A DNA stretch of 64,000 nucleotides from Ectocarpus siliculosus (taxonomy: Eukaryota; Sar; Phaeophyceae; Ectocarpales; Ectocarpaceae). The DNA lies in the NCBI GenBank assembly GCA_000310025.1, contig FN649734.1, positions 1,689,749 through 1,753,748 of the forward strand. Direction: 5' to 3'. Made by a program: the position numbers and the translations under genes. Below, in pieces: positions 43,255-56,152 of this stretch (positions within the stretch are counted from its first letter, which is position 1; each line of letters starts with the position of its first letter). Below the pieces are notes generated by a model that had not been told where the DNA came from, made no database searches, and worked only from the letters and a program-made list of their open reading frames with translations.

Positions 43255-45954
43255 GGCCGAGAACGTCCAGCTCGACACCACCTTGCCCATAAGCGCGGAA
43301 ATGTTTGCCCGGCTGGCACGCTCCCAGGAGTTCTACCGGAGCACCAGGGCGGAGACCAAGTTGTCAAAACAGCAGGTGAGAGCACGAGTTTCTCCCCCTT
43401 TGCGCAAGAGTATGACCTACAAAACCCAAACCCGACCCACCATCAGGATGTCGTGACAGTTGGAGTGAAATACAAACGGCAGGAAATGCGTTGATAAGAC
43501 AAAATATCACCTACGACAGCCTCTGTAATTAGTTGTCACTCTTACTACTGTAGGACGTGGTACTACTGCCAAGAATCACACCAGCATGCTTGCCTACCCC
43601 AGGTGATGGAGCTCGGTGATTGGGTGGTCTGGGAGTTCCAGAACGAAGACGAGGAGGCCCCGCGGTCGAGCAGGAACAGCGAGGAGGTGGTGCCCTACCC
43701 CCCCCTCGACAGGATACGCCCGGTATGCTTGGGCTTGGAGGGCGGCGGGCTGCAGGGGAGACCAGGCAGCCATCCCAGCGCGACGACCGGCCAGGGGGCA
43801 CAGCAGACAGCCGTTGTTGCCGACACAAAGATGCAGGTAATGACTACACGATCGCTCCCCGGGACGAGCCTCCTCGCGGTGTACCGATTCACAGCGCTAC
43901 CCCATTACTCACCCCCGGCATGAATATGAATGGAACCTTGCGCGAGATAACCTTTTGCGTGTGGATGGAAAGAAATCTGTGAAATCATGTGCATGTGTGG
44001 GTACCGCGATGCAATGGCCAGGCGTGTGTGTTCTCTCTTTGTTGCTATGGCGTGAAGTCCTCGTAGGTAGACGGTTTATGCGGCAGGCCGCTGGGCGACG
44101 GGCCGAAGGTGGTCGAATTTTGGCGAGTTAGCTTTTCACAGTAAATTTAATTCGACGTCAAGGAGTTATTGAGTGCTTGATTGGACAAACGCGATCGTTT
44201 CTTGCTGGAGGACGCGCAAATACTTTTGATTCAGGCGTTCAAAGCCCGAAAACCAAACGAATTGTGTCTCGGTGCTGCTTCTATTCCCGGCGTCAAGCTC
44301 ACACTTGTACAAAGAGATATCTCTGGGCGAAGGTGTTGGCAACAAGCGGTTGACAACCGAGCACCAAGACGACAGCAGTCCGACCAACAAACGCTGCCTC
44401 GTTGTTCGTTCAGCGTTCAAGTAAACGATTGGTTGTGTGTACATGGCCGTCGTATCTTATCACCCCGACATGTTTTTGTTCTTCGTCGAGGCTGATGTCT
44501 GACTGTTACACTCGCGGCCGAACTTAAATTACTTTAAATTAACGAATCGCTTCCTGTCCCCAACCGGCAGATGGTTCGCAACTTGCGCCGCATCTACGCC
44601 GCGGCCTCCTCGCCCACGCATTCTCCTCCCCAGCCGGACGGCGCGGGTGCTCAAACGGCAGTGTCGGTCGCGCACAACATGTTCTCTAACGTTGTCGCAC
44701 GGCGGCCGGGCCCCTTCCTCCGCCCCCACCGCCACCAACAGCAGCAGCAGCAGCAGCAACGGCAGAGTGAGCCCCAGCAGATGTACCGCAAGGTCCGCCT
44801 CAAGTACGCTGTCTCCTCGCCTATTGGTTCCTCCCAGAACGAGGGCGCACAGGGACACACGTGAGTGGGAAGATGACCTGCTTGTGTTGCCGTTCCTGGC
44901 CACGTCTGTGGTGCTTCGGCGGCGTCCCCAACGCGAACACGCAAAGACGTTGCAGATTGACATCGGAAGCTCACATATGTCTGTCCCCTGTTTCAGTGAC
45001 TAGTGGTGTTTTCCTCTGGTAGCAAAAGGTGTTGGGTGCTAGGACTCATCCATGGCGCCTTCGACGTTCGGCCCTTGTAGCAAAAAAAAATCACGTTGCT
45101 TTTCACTTTCACGACGCCACCCTCCCCGTCATTCCCCGTCATTCCTACCAAGCCGTCTACCTTGCCCCCTGACCAGCGTGCATGCATCGAGCTACTGTTG
45201 ATTCTTGAAGCGTGTGCCTGTGCAGGATTTGCCCGAAAATGCTCTCGATTGTTTTCTACCCATGTTTGTTTGTAGAGAGCTCCGCTTTTTCGTATTTTGT
45301 GCAAGCATATTTCCCGTTTTTTCTCCCGTGTCTTGTTGAATCAGGTTGCGCGAGGGCGAGGACGAGGTGACCTACACGGAGACCGATTGCATCTCCGGGC
45401 TGCCCATGTTCCGCGGCAACCTGGTCGTCAAGACCACCTTCCGAGTAACCCGATCCGAGCACGACCCCGAAAACTCCGTCCGAGTCAAGGTGGGCAGCGG
45501 TGACCACGCGATACTTTGAAAGTTCATGACGCTCGCGCTGGGCGCAGTCTCTTCTATGCCTCACGTATGACTTGTCGTTCGATAGGTATAGTACTGTAGC
45601 TCCGAAAACTAATGTTCTCCAGCCACTCAAAGAACGACCGAACAGATGTCCATCGCGATGGTGGTGGCGTGATGTTCGATATTAGAAGAAAATGTCAAAT
45701 TCATATGGTTCTGCGAATTCCTCCTCCCAAGCTCTTTGATTTCACAGTCCCAGCCTCGTGGCCTCATGCGGTCGTGCTGTCGTTGTTGTCGTCGGCATCG
45801 CCAGGTTTGCGTGGTCGTGGGAGACGTGAAGCTCTCGAGAGCGATCGCCTGGCTTAGCAAGGGGGTGAAGTACGCCATCAGGGACAGCGGCACGAAGCAG
45901 GCCGCGAAGACGCTGCAGGACATGGTCGAAGCCAAGTCCAAGGCGTGGTTGTGA
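43255..45954 (+). CDS. VASt/START-like domain protein, copy 1 (5' end missing)
   Basis: Exons are 43255-43375, 43603-43836, 44571-44803, 45345-45489 and 45805-45954 (stop TGA at 45952), all in phase. The first listed exon enters in phase 2, so at least one upstream exon is missing. The product reads DTTLPISAEMFARLARS, then MELGDWVVWEFQNEDEEA, a low-complexity insert with polyQ, MYRKVRLK, EVTYTETDCISGLPMFRGNL, VVKTTFRV and an amphipathic C-terminal helix. The order (helical start, Trp-rich strand, RK(V/I)RL, then YTETD...VKTTF and a final helix) resembles VASt domains, which carry sterols or lipids between membranes. This is a structural inference without a database search. A close paralogue runs on the opposite strand at 53776-51163. 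It is distinguished by its 233-bp third exon with a glutamine run. Confidence 0.65.
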
Positions 45955-46687
45955 AGTTTGCGGCCGTCCGTCGATTGTACGGCAGTAGGTCCCTCGAGTG
46001 CGTCGTAATGCAGAAACGCGCGTACATGACGGTGTGCGACTAGCAATGTCCTGGTCCCGGCGGGCTGAAGTCGCGGGGCCTCGTGAACACTTTTCGAAAT
46101 CTGACACGAAAGCAGCGGAGGAAATGTGCCTCTCGGTCGATGGGGGGGGGGGGGGCTTGGTTGGCAGCAGCAGACGTCGGCGACGGACGAAAAGTCGATT
46201 TTGTTATGTTCGGGCATTTTTCCCTGGTTATAAAACTTCTGGGTTGGTCTGGGTTTGGTTTCCATCCCGGAACTTGTACGTATTCGCTCTACAGGGGAGT
46301 CGCGTGCCGACCTTCGTGGCCGTATTTTCTGAGTCGGGTGGTTATTATCAAATGAATGTCTTGTTTGTTTGGCGGAAGAGTTGTCCCCCCTGTGCGTGCC
46401 TGTGTATTATGTCATTCAAGTACAATGCTTTTGCGACGTACTTGAAGTACCAGTCCAAGTGTCCACAAGTCTCTTTCGTGTTGCCGTGTTGTCGTGTTTT
46501 CTGAAGCGAAGGAGCTTCTCAGGGGGTACTTGAGAACCTGTAGCTCCGGGCTACGATCAGCCCGTATCAGATGACGGTAACACGGGGCCTCGGGTTGAGC
46601 ATCGCTCGGCGGTGAAGCCGATTCTACTCGGGCACTATGTGGGCATACGAGAGGCACAACAGCAGTGCGCCACGCATTGGATGTGCC

Positions 46688-47069
46688 GGCCAGCTGCAGC
46701 AGGACTAGCCAGGCGTTCGGCCAAACGTTTACTTCTACGATGTATAGGGTAGGGTTCCTTGTCAGCCGATTTGTTCACGCCATGCATGGGGTCCACAATA
46801 TATTTTTATTTCCGCCTCCCCCCTGGGCNNNNNNNNNNNNNNNNNNNNNNNNNNNNNNNNNNNNNNNNNNNNNNNNNNNNNNNNNNNNNNNNNNNNNNNN
46901 NNNNNNNNNNNNNNNNNNNNNNNNNNNNGGCCAGGGCCACCAGGACTAGCCAGGGGTTTGGCCAAAAGTTTATTTTTACGATGTTTAGGGTGGGGTTCCT
47001 TTTCAGCCGATTTTTTCCCCCCAACCAGGGGGTCCCCAAATTTTTTTTTTTTCCCCCCCCCCCCGGGGC
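46688..47069 (+). repeat. Duplicated block flanking an assembly gap, second copy of poor quality
   Basis: 46688-46828 and 46929-47069 have the same order of words (GGACTAGCCAGG, GGCCAAA, TACGATGT.TAGGGT.GGGTTCCTT, TCAGCCGATTT, GGGGTCC). The second copy differs mainly by bases turned into a neighbouring G, T or C, and it ends in long C and T runs to about 47110. This pattern suggests a low-quality read of the same locus. Confidence 0.65.
46829..46928. other. Assembly gap (100 N)
   Basis: Exactly 100 N, between the two near-identical blocks. Confidence 0.95.
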
Positions 47070-49622
47070 CGTTTTTTTAAAGTTAAAACATCCCCCCCCC
47101 CCCCCCCCCTCCTGCCTGGGTTTGGTCTTCGAAGTCGTGGTGGTCTTGATATAGTCTTGAATCTGAGAGGATAGAGGAGCATCGTGCCTGTAGCACTTCT
47201 TGGGCACCGATGTTTTCGTAAGTGTATTGAAGCATGTGACATTGACGTATATTTCAGATGTTACCTCGTCGTCGGGTAGACGCTTGCGACCCAAGCGATT
47301 TGCTTGCGGCGGGATGGCGTCCAGCGTTTGTAGGAAAATCAAGCGCTGTCTCCGTTGCCTTGGCACCAGGCCACGGATGTTTGGATTCGGTTTTCGTGGC
47401 CACAAAGGAGACCAGTCTGAGCAGGGTCCGGAAATTTCGAGGCGTAGCAAGAGGCAAGTGACCTCAGATGTTGTTGTTGTTGTTGTTGTTGTTGTTGTCC
47501 GTACTGGTCCAACTGACGCGGACACCTTCCGTGGTCACGAGCCAACTGCCCCCAGCGGTGATGGTGGGATTGATGGGGTGTCATCTCTCTATTGCGCTGG
47601 AGAGTGCTCCCCCTGTGCTCGTTTCGGTGCAGTAGTGCAAGTAGAAGTATTAAGATTACGGTTCGGGGATGTTCCAAGGCCCTACATATCCTTCGCCAGA
47701 TCGTAGAAGGCCGGTGGTAAACCTGTGAGCGGCAACGAACCTGGCAGCGGGGGTAGAGGTACCCGATACGGAAAATACGGAGAGAGGGTAAATGAAAGAA
47801 AGTTCAGGCAAGTTGATCATGTATACCATCCGGAATATTTTGGAGGACGTCGAAGTGGGGTCCCTCCCGGAAGCTGTCGAAGGGGAAGGAGATAGCAGAG
47901 AAAAACGCTAAGCCTTCATGTACTCAAGAAGTATTCTCAATACAATACTTCGGTGTTGGTGGATGTGTCAATGGTCGAGTACCGTTGGGGGTCTCGGTTT
48001 ACACGACATTTGTTTGGCCCGGCCCCGTTGACATGAATGGGAAAATTGGATTCTGGATGTCAAGAGAGGGAAGTGCCCGATGCCGTCACGTCGTTATTGG
48101 CCAGTGAGTTGCCTTGCAGACTCCGTGGAGAATACACTCAATGCGTTGTTTGCTCCTATCGCCGGGTCTAGATGGGTTTGGGCGCCGACGTGGTGGGGGG
48201 TCTCAAATTGACTCTGGGCGCATGGTAATATTTCTTGGTGTCGACTTTTACTTAGGGAGGGTTGTTGTGGTTGGTTGTTATGTCCTGCTTGTGCATGTAT
48301 GGATACCGCTGTTAGAGGGCGGGCGCAGCAGGCAAAGAAAAGGGAGGCTGGGATTTTCGTCATTTGACTATTGTTTTGCTCGGCATCTCGCGCCGAGCGG
48401 GCGATGGGTTCTCTTTCTTAGTTGTGCGGATGGGGCCTCCAGGTCCCCTAGTTTATCTTGTTGTAGAATTGTATCAACCATAGGGTAAGTCAATTTTCGG
48501 TTTGTTCTGTATGTTCCGGGTTCCATCAACCTGCCGGTCTGTCTTTTATGATCTGCTCTCGGGTTTGGTTGAGGGTATTCGGAGTCCACCATTTTTCAAT
48601 TATTTCTAATTAATAGGGCTACATAAAAGGTGCACCATTTTTCGAGGACGCTTTCTGAAGACAGCAACAACAGCGAATCGGTTGTTGCTACAGCGGACAC
48701 GTTTGCACCCTACGGTTTCCACAGAGAGAGACGCCTGAGCTCAGAATATGATATCATTGAGGTTCTTTGATATTGCAGAGAGCAAGCACTGTTTTTTTTT
48801 TTTTCATATTTGTTTCGCCAGAAGGCCAGCAAGACTTTGGCATTCCCCCTCCCGCCAAGAGAGTTGAAGCTTTTTGTGGGTCTTGCGGATACACGCTGTG
48901 CGGGTAATAGTCCAAGTGGGAGTCGTCGTTTCCACAGGAGGAGAGGCTGGAGGGTATCGAGGGTTGGTCGTGTCCGGGGCCGGGCTACATAGTGTCCAAG
49001 ATGCCTACAGTAGACGAGGCAACACAACGTCGGGCGTCTTGCTGTGTCGAAGAACTGTTAGTGGGCTGCCCGATCTACGTAACTTTTCGATTTGAACACG
49101 TGTAAATCCATGTGCAGGCTGTGCATCTCTAGCAGTCCTGGTTCGAGACGCACTGCCCGGGTGACGCCACAGTCCTCTGTCCGTAAAACGTTACCGTGGC
49201 AGGTGTTGCACAGGCTCCACGCGATGGACACCTTTCCCTAAACCTTTTTGTATGAAAGACAACACGCCTTTCGACAACCTCTCTCATGCGTAGGTAGTCT
49301 GCCCTAGAAGTACTACGCTCCCCCCCTCGAAAAATTAAAGTCGAGCTCGGTATACATAGTATGGCATCAAGGGGAAATAATGAATGCAGCTCAACAACGA
49401 CGACGGTGCTGGGAAGGTATGCTGGTGCTGAGCAACGTTTTCTTCACCCTACCCTTCGTTCCACTATTTTGACGTCATGTGACATCAAGCCGTCACCTTT
49501 GTCTCTTGCACAAAAATGCATAGCTCCAGGCAAAAACACTTGAAAGTTTCTCTCAGCATCCAGCGTCAAGACCGTCAATCCCACAACCAGTAAATGTGGC
49601 GAGACGTCAAGAAATATATCGT

Positions 49623-49625
<3 letters not shown>

Positions 49626-49663
<38 letters not shown>
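49626..49663 (+). repeat. (CAG)n microsatellite
   Basis: About 12-13 CAG units in noncoding DNA. Confidence 0.9.
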
Positions 49664-50139
49664 CTGAGAAAAAATTCTGCCACTCGCGAAAACGCATCCA
49701 TCCATCCATATTCCTTCGGCCACGACAGACACAACAGTGATTGGGTGGCAAAGAACCGGGAGGAACCTCCCTCCCCCTCGCGAGAAAAAGTAGAGATCAT
49801 TGCCCTACATACGTAGTCACTTGGGACATCAGAAAATAACTCTCCCTCGTGAGAAACGGTAGAATTCACTCCTCTATCAAACATTCATTGGCTGAAAGGA
49901 CGTTCACGTAACCAACGAAAAATTGAATCGAAAGCAACACATACATAATGCAGACAACACTATACAACTCCACACAACTCAAACCTAAATAAACATCAAG
50001 AAGACACCCTTGCGCCTCCATGAACCTGGCAACTAATCATCCTTCCGTCGATCAGGTTCACTCCACGCCATGCGATCGATTCACACCGTGAGTCACAACA
50101 ACAGAAAAATGTGCACCTCATGAAGTACGTACCGCGTGC

Positions 50140-50600
50140 CCCGCCTGACAATAAGAGGGCCCGCGGATTCAAATGCTGGAAGGACTGCTACCCCCACGCC
50201 ATTTTTTGGGCGCTTTGTTCAATACGTTTTTTGAATAGGATTAAGTATGGTAATGTAGTAAAGTCTGTGTTTTCCTTATTGTATAGGCTTTAGTATCGTA
50301 GAGTAAAAACCATTACTAAGATGTGTGTATGGAGTTTATGTGTTGACCAATATAGTAAGTATCCCCCCCAATTTTTTTGGTGACGCGTCCGGAACCCCCT
50401 CCTCAACTACTATAGAAGTATTAGTGTATGCCTACCCATACTAAGTCCTATGCAATAGAAAATATAGAGTAGGTTATACTTCTATACTAAATCGCCATAT
50501 ACGGTACACAGCAGAACCCCCCATGATCTGGTCCTTAATCCAGTTTGTGGCAGTGCTTCCACATTTGAATCCACGTGCCTTCTTGCTGCGATATGTATCT
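50140..50600. repeat. Inverted repeat with short coding-like arms
   Basis: The plus strand at 50150-50185 and the minus strand at 50605-50555 both read a GGATTCAAATG-TGGAAG core and encode (K/R)ARGFKC. The interior is AT-rich. It could be the ends of a small foldback element. Confidence 0.45.
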
Positions 50601-51162
50601 CCTGATGCTGCGCGTTGTTCGTGCCGGAGCACGTAGGCTGCATCGTCATTGGCAACCCTCGATATTATTCCGTGCTTGTCAAGGATGACCATCACGAGAA
50701 GCTTGTGGTTGTGCTCGATCAGCCAGAGCGAGCGCGCAACCTTCATGCAGTTGTGTTCAAAGTTTTGCACCGGAGTAACAGGGTAACGTGCTGCAACCGA
50801 CGCCTATTGGACAGCTGTCAGCAACCAAGCTACCTTTAACAGAGGGAGAAAAAGACGAATACAGGTGGTCATGGTGCCTGACAGGCTCCTAACGAAATCG
50901 ACTTACTGTAGGTCGCGGGCCCTGAATAGGGCGGGTGTGTTCACGAGCCGATCCACACACAATGTATTACGGACCCCTTTCAAAGTTCGAAACACCTCGA
51001 GTACCTGTCTGTGCCAAAAAAATAATCCACCCACTTTCTATGTACCGGCCACACAGACAGTACATCACTGGTGGACGGCCGCACAACCAGACCCACTCGC
51101 ACCACGCAGCACCAGACGATAACAACAATGACCAACAACCGCGAGAGCGTCACAACCCCGGC

Positions 51163-53776
51163 TCAGGCTTGGCTTCCACTACCACCGAGTTCACGGTCAG
51201 GCTTGGCTTCCAACACCATTGCGTTCATGGTGTTCGCAGCTTGCTTCTTGCCGCCGTCCCTGACGGACTTCTGGACGGCCTTCGACATCAGCCAGCCCAT
51301 CCCTCGGATAAGCTTCACGTCTCGCACAACAACGGTCACCTTACACACGAAACAGAAATATAGGGCGACGAGAACGGACGGACGTGTCCACACATGCTGA
51401 CGTGGTTGATGAATATACGTACATATTTCACCTCCCGGCCCGGCGACGGCACACGAAAAAGGACGTTCCACAGTATCTCCCCCGCTCTGTTTTTCACTGT
51501 CTCTCCTTCCAAAGCTCAATAGACACCAAGAGGACGACCCACGGGCAAGAGTTCTAGCTGGTTCCTGCATTGCTTTCGCAATCTGCGACACGAACCACCG
51601 CTGAACCCCTGTCCATTTCACTCTTGGAGGGTTGGTTCTTCTTCCTCAAACAGAGTGACTTCATAGAAACTACTGACGCATCAAAGCCGTGTCACAGTGA
51701 TGATCGGGTCCCAGGTTTTATTTCTCGGTCCCGAGGTACATATCAAGGCGTACCTTAACTCGGACGGAGTTTTCGGGGTCGTCCTCGGATCGAGTTACTC
51801 GGAAGGTGGTCTTGACGACCAGGTTGCCGCGGAACATGGGCAGCTTGGAGATGCAATCGGTCTCCGTGTAGGTCACCTCGTCCTCGCTCTCGCTCAACCT
51901 GATTCAACAAGAAAACAAGGCACGGGGAAAGACATAGAACCAAACACCAGGCAAGAGCCAGTAGAGCAATGAGAGACGTAATCAGTCGATATATGTTGAG
52001 GCATCCACGGCCATCGGTGAAAACGAGAGAGTGCAGAGCCAGTGCCCCCGTGCGTAACGAAGACATGGAGCCAATCTTCACCGGTGTGGATCGATGTCTG
52101 GCGCCGAACACTTCGTGTTGGCTTTTGTTGGATTCCAAAACGGTCCACCTACATAACTGAGGCATGCCTCAGTATCGTGTCATGGCAAGTACTAAAATAT
52201 ATGAAATGAAGAAAAACCACACAGCGCGGTTTTTCCTCTTACGCACCCTCGCACAGCGATTTACTGGTTGTATTCGGAAACGGGTGGCATGTTGCAGCCT
52301 ACGAGCCCGGAGGGGGCGAGCGCTGTCAGAGAAACAACAACAAAACGAGAGCATTTTACTCTTCCGTTCTTTGGCAGACTCAAGAGCAATGTTCTCTACG
52401 AATATCATGCTCACAACAACATTGTGTGGTGCTTCGATGACGAACGGAGTGACAATCTTCGGGCCTGCCGCGCGCCAAAAGCCAAGCTGTGACGGCAGTG
52501 AATGGATTATCTTCGTCATGTGTATTGACCATAGCGTGAGAACAAGCTTGTGCATACCTCAACCGACCGATAACGGGGCCTCGATATTTACATGATCCAC
52601 GCGGTGACAGGCACGCGAGAAAAACCCGCCTCTCACGTGTGGCCTTGAAGAGCGTCGTTGTGGGAAGTCCCGAACGGAGAGGAAACCGACGTTCTCAGGC
52701 GGATCTTACGATAAATCTGGCGAGGTTTCTCTCCCGACGTCTTCTCCTGATATTGACGATTTTGGGAGAATGTCGGGGCCCGCGAGCGTCCAGTTCACCG
52801 TGAAAGATAAAAAAAAACGAATGAATATTGTCGGGCAGAGTAAACTACATAACTGGAAATGAGTGAAAGCTATGTGTCGCGGGAAAGCTGTCGTGGCGCT
52901 GCAGCAGCAGGAAGGTTGTTCGAAGGAAGAGACGCTGACAAGGCACAACTTTTTTCCGGCTCCCTGAAAAGAAACAGCGACGGTTCGCGCCAATCGATGA
53001 AAGAACTTGATTACTGAGTGTTCCTCTGTGCATTAAACGACGGTCAAATCCTATCTCGCAAAAACACCCACGTGCTCCATATACAGTACCTCGCCATGTC
53101 CGCCGCCGATGTTATTGTTTTTTCCCACTTCTGGCCTTTTGGGTTCCGCATTCGGGGGCTTCTGTTCTCCCTTAAGCCCTCCATATTTCCCCCCGCGGGG
53201 GGGGGACGGCACAATCTCTTGGAGTTCCTCGCTTTTCGACAGTACCTCCTCGTCTTCGCACTGGAATTCCCACGGAACCCAATCCCCGATCTCGACCACC
53301 TGCCGGAGATAAACGCACGGGGCGCAGGGGGTCATCAACGTTACGTTGGTTGGTGGTCATTCATTGGCCGCCGCGAGGTTAAGCGACTTCATGAGCGCGC
53401 TCTCGCTCGTGAGACTAAAAGATCGCGCCATGAAGCCTTTCACGGGTGGGTCTGAATTGACCGAGGGTGGATGCCTGGTTACCATCTGTTGAGCGTCAGA
53501 AATTCCTCAATGGCAACCTGTGACTACGAACACCAATCTCTTCAACGCGAGAGTGCGAAGGTTTCAGAACCGTTTTAGACTACAGTAAACACAACGGTAG
53601 ACGATTGTGTGAGACGTGCCCCACCACGAGCTATTGGAGCTTGTGTCGACAACATGAATGATTGTTTTCACCTCCTGTTTGGAGAGAGCCGTTGAAGGCC
53701 TGGTGCTCCTGTAGAACCTTTGTGATCGTGCAAGCCGGGCAAATGTCGCGATGGTTATGGACAGAGTGGTGCCCAC
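51163..53776 (-). CDS. VASt/START-like domain protein, copy 2 (5' end uncertain)
   Basis: Minus-strand exons are 53776-53672, 53299-53090, 52746-52691, 51898-51754 and 51339-51163 (stop at 51165-51163). All phases match, and exon order and phases mirror copy 1. Residues align with copy 1: FARLARSQRFYRSTRPS, VEIGDWVPWEFQCEDEE, QIYRKIRLR, EVTYTETDCISKLPMFRGNL and VVRDVKLIRGMGWL. Exon 4 is 145 bp in both copies. Exon 3 is only 56 bp against 233 bp, lacking the polyQ insert. Its donor is three bases further on (GAAC|GTCGGT), where copy 1 has AA|GTACGC. The C-terminus is longer (59 against 50 codons). No frame break is seen, so this copy looks functional. The predicted role is lipid transfer at membrane contacts, by the same inference as for copy 1. 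Upstream exons may lie in 53777-56152. Confidence 0.65.
52158..52173. repeat. 16-bp perfect palindrome
   Basis: CTGAGGCATGCCTCAG, in the intron between exons 3 and 4 of copy 2. No function is inferred. Confidence 0.6.
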
Positions 53777-56152
53777 CTGAGCACCCGCCGAGCTGTTTTG
53801 ATGCGCCCACGTACACAGGACGCGCCACGAACGTCGACAACATCGGGCAGATATTGAAGTATGTAGAACGGAACCGGGCCCGTCAAGACGGGCAGGCATA
53901 TGTATTGTCGTTTTTTATATCTCTCTGTCGCAGGACAGCAGCTGGCAATCCCCAAAATACGTTCGAAATTCTTTTCAGGGAGTGAAACAACGACACACCA
54001 AAAACGACACACCAGGTACATACATCGTCGTGGGTATTCGCAACAAGAGGCGGGCTGCTGAACCCTTGTCAAGAAAAAAAAAAACAAGCCCCGCAACTAG
54101 AGGAAAACAATTGGCCCGTCTGTGTGACCCCGGCCGGCTTGCATAAAAAAATGTTACACCGCACGGTGTGGTACTACAGAAATCTGGCGCCCGGAATACT
54201 TGAACGTACAGCCATCGATGGATGAAACAAGTCGCTCATGGCTTGTCGTAGTTTGCCCTACTATTATTGGACCGAGCGAGCTATTCTGTAAAGGAATAAC
54301 CCGGTCGGTCGGTCCTCCGCCTGCTTGCTGCTGCATCGGATAAAATTTGCTTCGGGGTGTCAGGCTGCAACAGAGAAGAGGGGCGAGCTTGTCCTGAATG
54401 CATGCACATCCATCCTGAATGCAAGCACACCTGCTGTGTACTGTATTACACGAACACTCGCATCATTTCGCTACAAAAAACACGAACTTGCCCTGGGATC
54501 CCCGGCACTGGGCAAGGTGTGTATCATTGATGAATAACAATTCTCACGGGGCGGTTTTTCATGTCGCCATTGTACAAGCACGGGGCTACCGGCGTGGCAA
54601 TGTCACAAACCCCAACCCCGTCGCTCGGGGTGTCTCGCCGGTGTTTTTCCCTCCACAAAAAGTGAAAGGGAAACACCACACCCCTATGTGCATTCGCGTC
54701 GTGCATCAAACAGCCTCTCCCAGCGAACGAAAAGAGCCACACACACACACACACACACACACATCATTGGTCAGCCGGTTAGCGCGGTCGATGCCAATAA
54801 AAGAAACACACCCACATGGATGCCACAGACAAAACGCCAGAGCTCTCTGCAGCACCTAGCCCCTCACCTTGCAGTGGCAGAAGACGTCATCCACATGGTA
54901 CGGCACGGCACAGCACAGCGACCCTAGATTGCGCTCACGTAAGCAGCAGATGTTCCGAACAACGGTGGAAGGAGAGGTATTGTACGGTGCAAACAGAAAC
55001 CGGTGGATCTGGAGTGAAAGACAAACTTCGAGGGATGGGACCACAGCTGTGGTACCGAAGAAGATGATGAGGTCAGATCCTCTTTTCGGAGATAGCCCAC
55101 GGTAGGATGCAGCCTAGTCTACGTAGATTTTCATGCAGTCTACTGTCACATCGAAAGACATGAGAAAAATAACGCCTTTTATTTGGCTGGAAAAATCAAT
55201 AATACGAAAATTTCCACTGGCGCGATGGATACAGTAATTGCTTCTACCATGTGTTTTCGGAGTACCGCAATCAGCTTGGACGGAAGCAGCGAACGGTGTA
55301 ACGTGGAATTCCGGGATACTGCAGGGAACTTAAGAGGTTCATGACCTCCTGGCATGGGGATGAAGAGGAGGCTAACCGACAACGAGCTTCCCGCACACAA
55401 CAAGCCCAGCAATAGCACAGGCATATGGCCATATAGAGGGCAACAGGTGGACGAGACAGCGGGTGAAGAAAGCATTAGAGAGCGGCGGACCGAGTGGCGT
55501 GATATGTGCGGGATGGAACCCCTTGACCAATCCCCCCCCCCCCCGCCCCTATTACGGCACCATTGCACCCACACCCCACCAGCAAGACGTGCCTTGCTAC
55601 ATATCTCGGTGATGTACAGACCCGAATGCGCCCCCCACTGGACGATTTGCATCGGCGAGGGATGCTTTTGTGGAAATTGTAATAACGCTCCACTCCTGTG
55701 GTCAGCGAGAAGGGGCGGCTGAAGAATCTCAGTCATCATGTGGGCAAGCCGTGAGGCTGGCAGGCTCAGGCGTGACGTCGGCATCTCTCGCCTGGTTTGA
55801 GCCGCTGCAGCTCCCCAATAAACATCGTTTGCGAGGGTGGCTGCAACTCTTCCGCTTTCAGATTCGTGTTCCAACAACGACGGTTCGAGGTTCGAGGTTC
55901 GACGGTTTGCGCGTCCGAAGACCTGTGCCAGCCATCGGTTCAAACGAAGCCTCTGATTCATAGATCAAGTGATTCCCTTCCACTGTTGGCCGATACTGCC
56001 AACGGACCACTGATTCTGTCGTCAGCTTTCGCTCCCACAAGCCAGCCTTGGGAACACCGTTAGCCTTTGGAACAAAACTTACATACCACAGGGTATAGGA
56101 TACTATTCACAGGAATATAAGAAAGACGCTAAATAGTGCCACTTCCACACTA
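53777..56152. other. Region without a supported gene
   Basis: A minus-strand ATG frame of 260 codons (55961-55179) has one hydrophobic segment (MPVLLLGLLCAGSSLSVSLL). It shows no splice context or recognisable family, so I do not call it. A dispersed motif copy lies at 54764, after an (AC)n run. Confidence 0.35.
54764..54796 (+). repeat. Dispersed tRNA-D-arm-like motif, copy 4
   Basis: TCATTGGTCAGCCGG followed by TTAGCGCGGTCGATGC, and AAACACAC soon after. The core is almost identical to copy 3 at 39157. Confidence 0.7.

Larger units (their letters stand above)
45955..51162. other. Gene-free spacer between two convergent paralogues
   Basis: It holds a 100-N gap, a suspect duplicated block around that gap, a (TTG)n run near 47467-47500, a CAG run at 49626 and an AT-rich stretch at 50200-50520. 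No frame here has splice support. Confidence 0.45.

Noticed and set aside
55179-55961. 260-codon ATG frame on the minus strand with one hydrophobic stretch
   Set aside because: Composition is irregular, no exon boundaries fit the neighbouring gene, and no family is recognisable. It is mentioned only as a region note.
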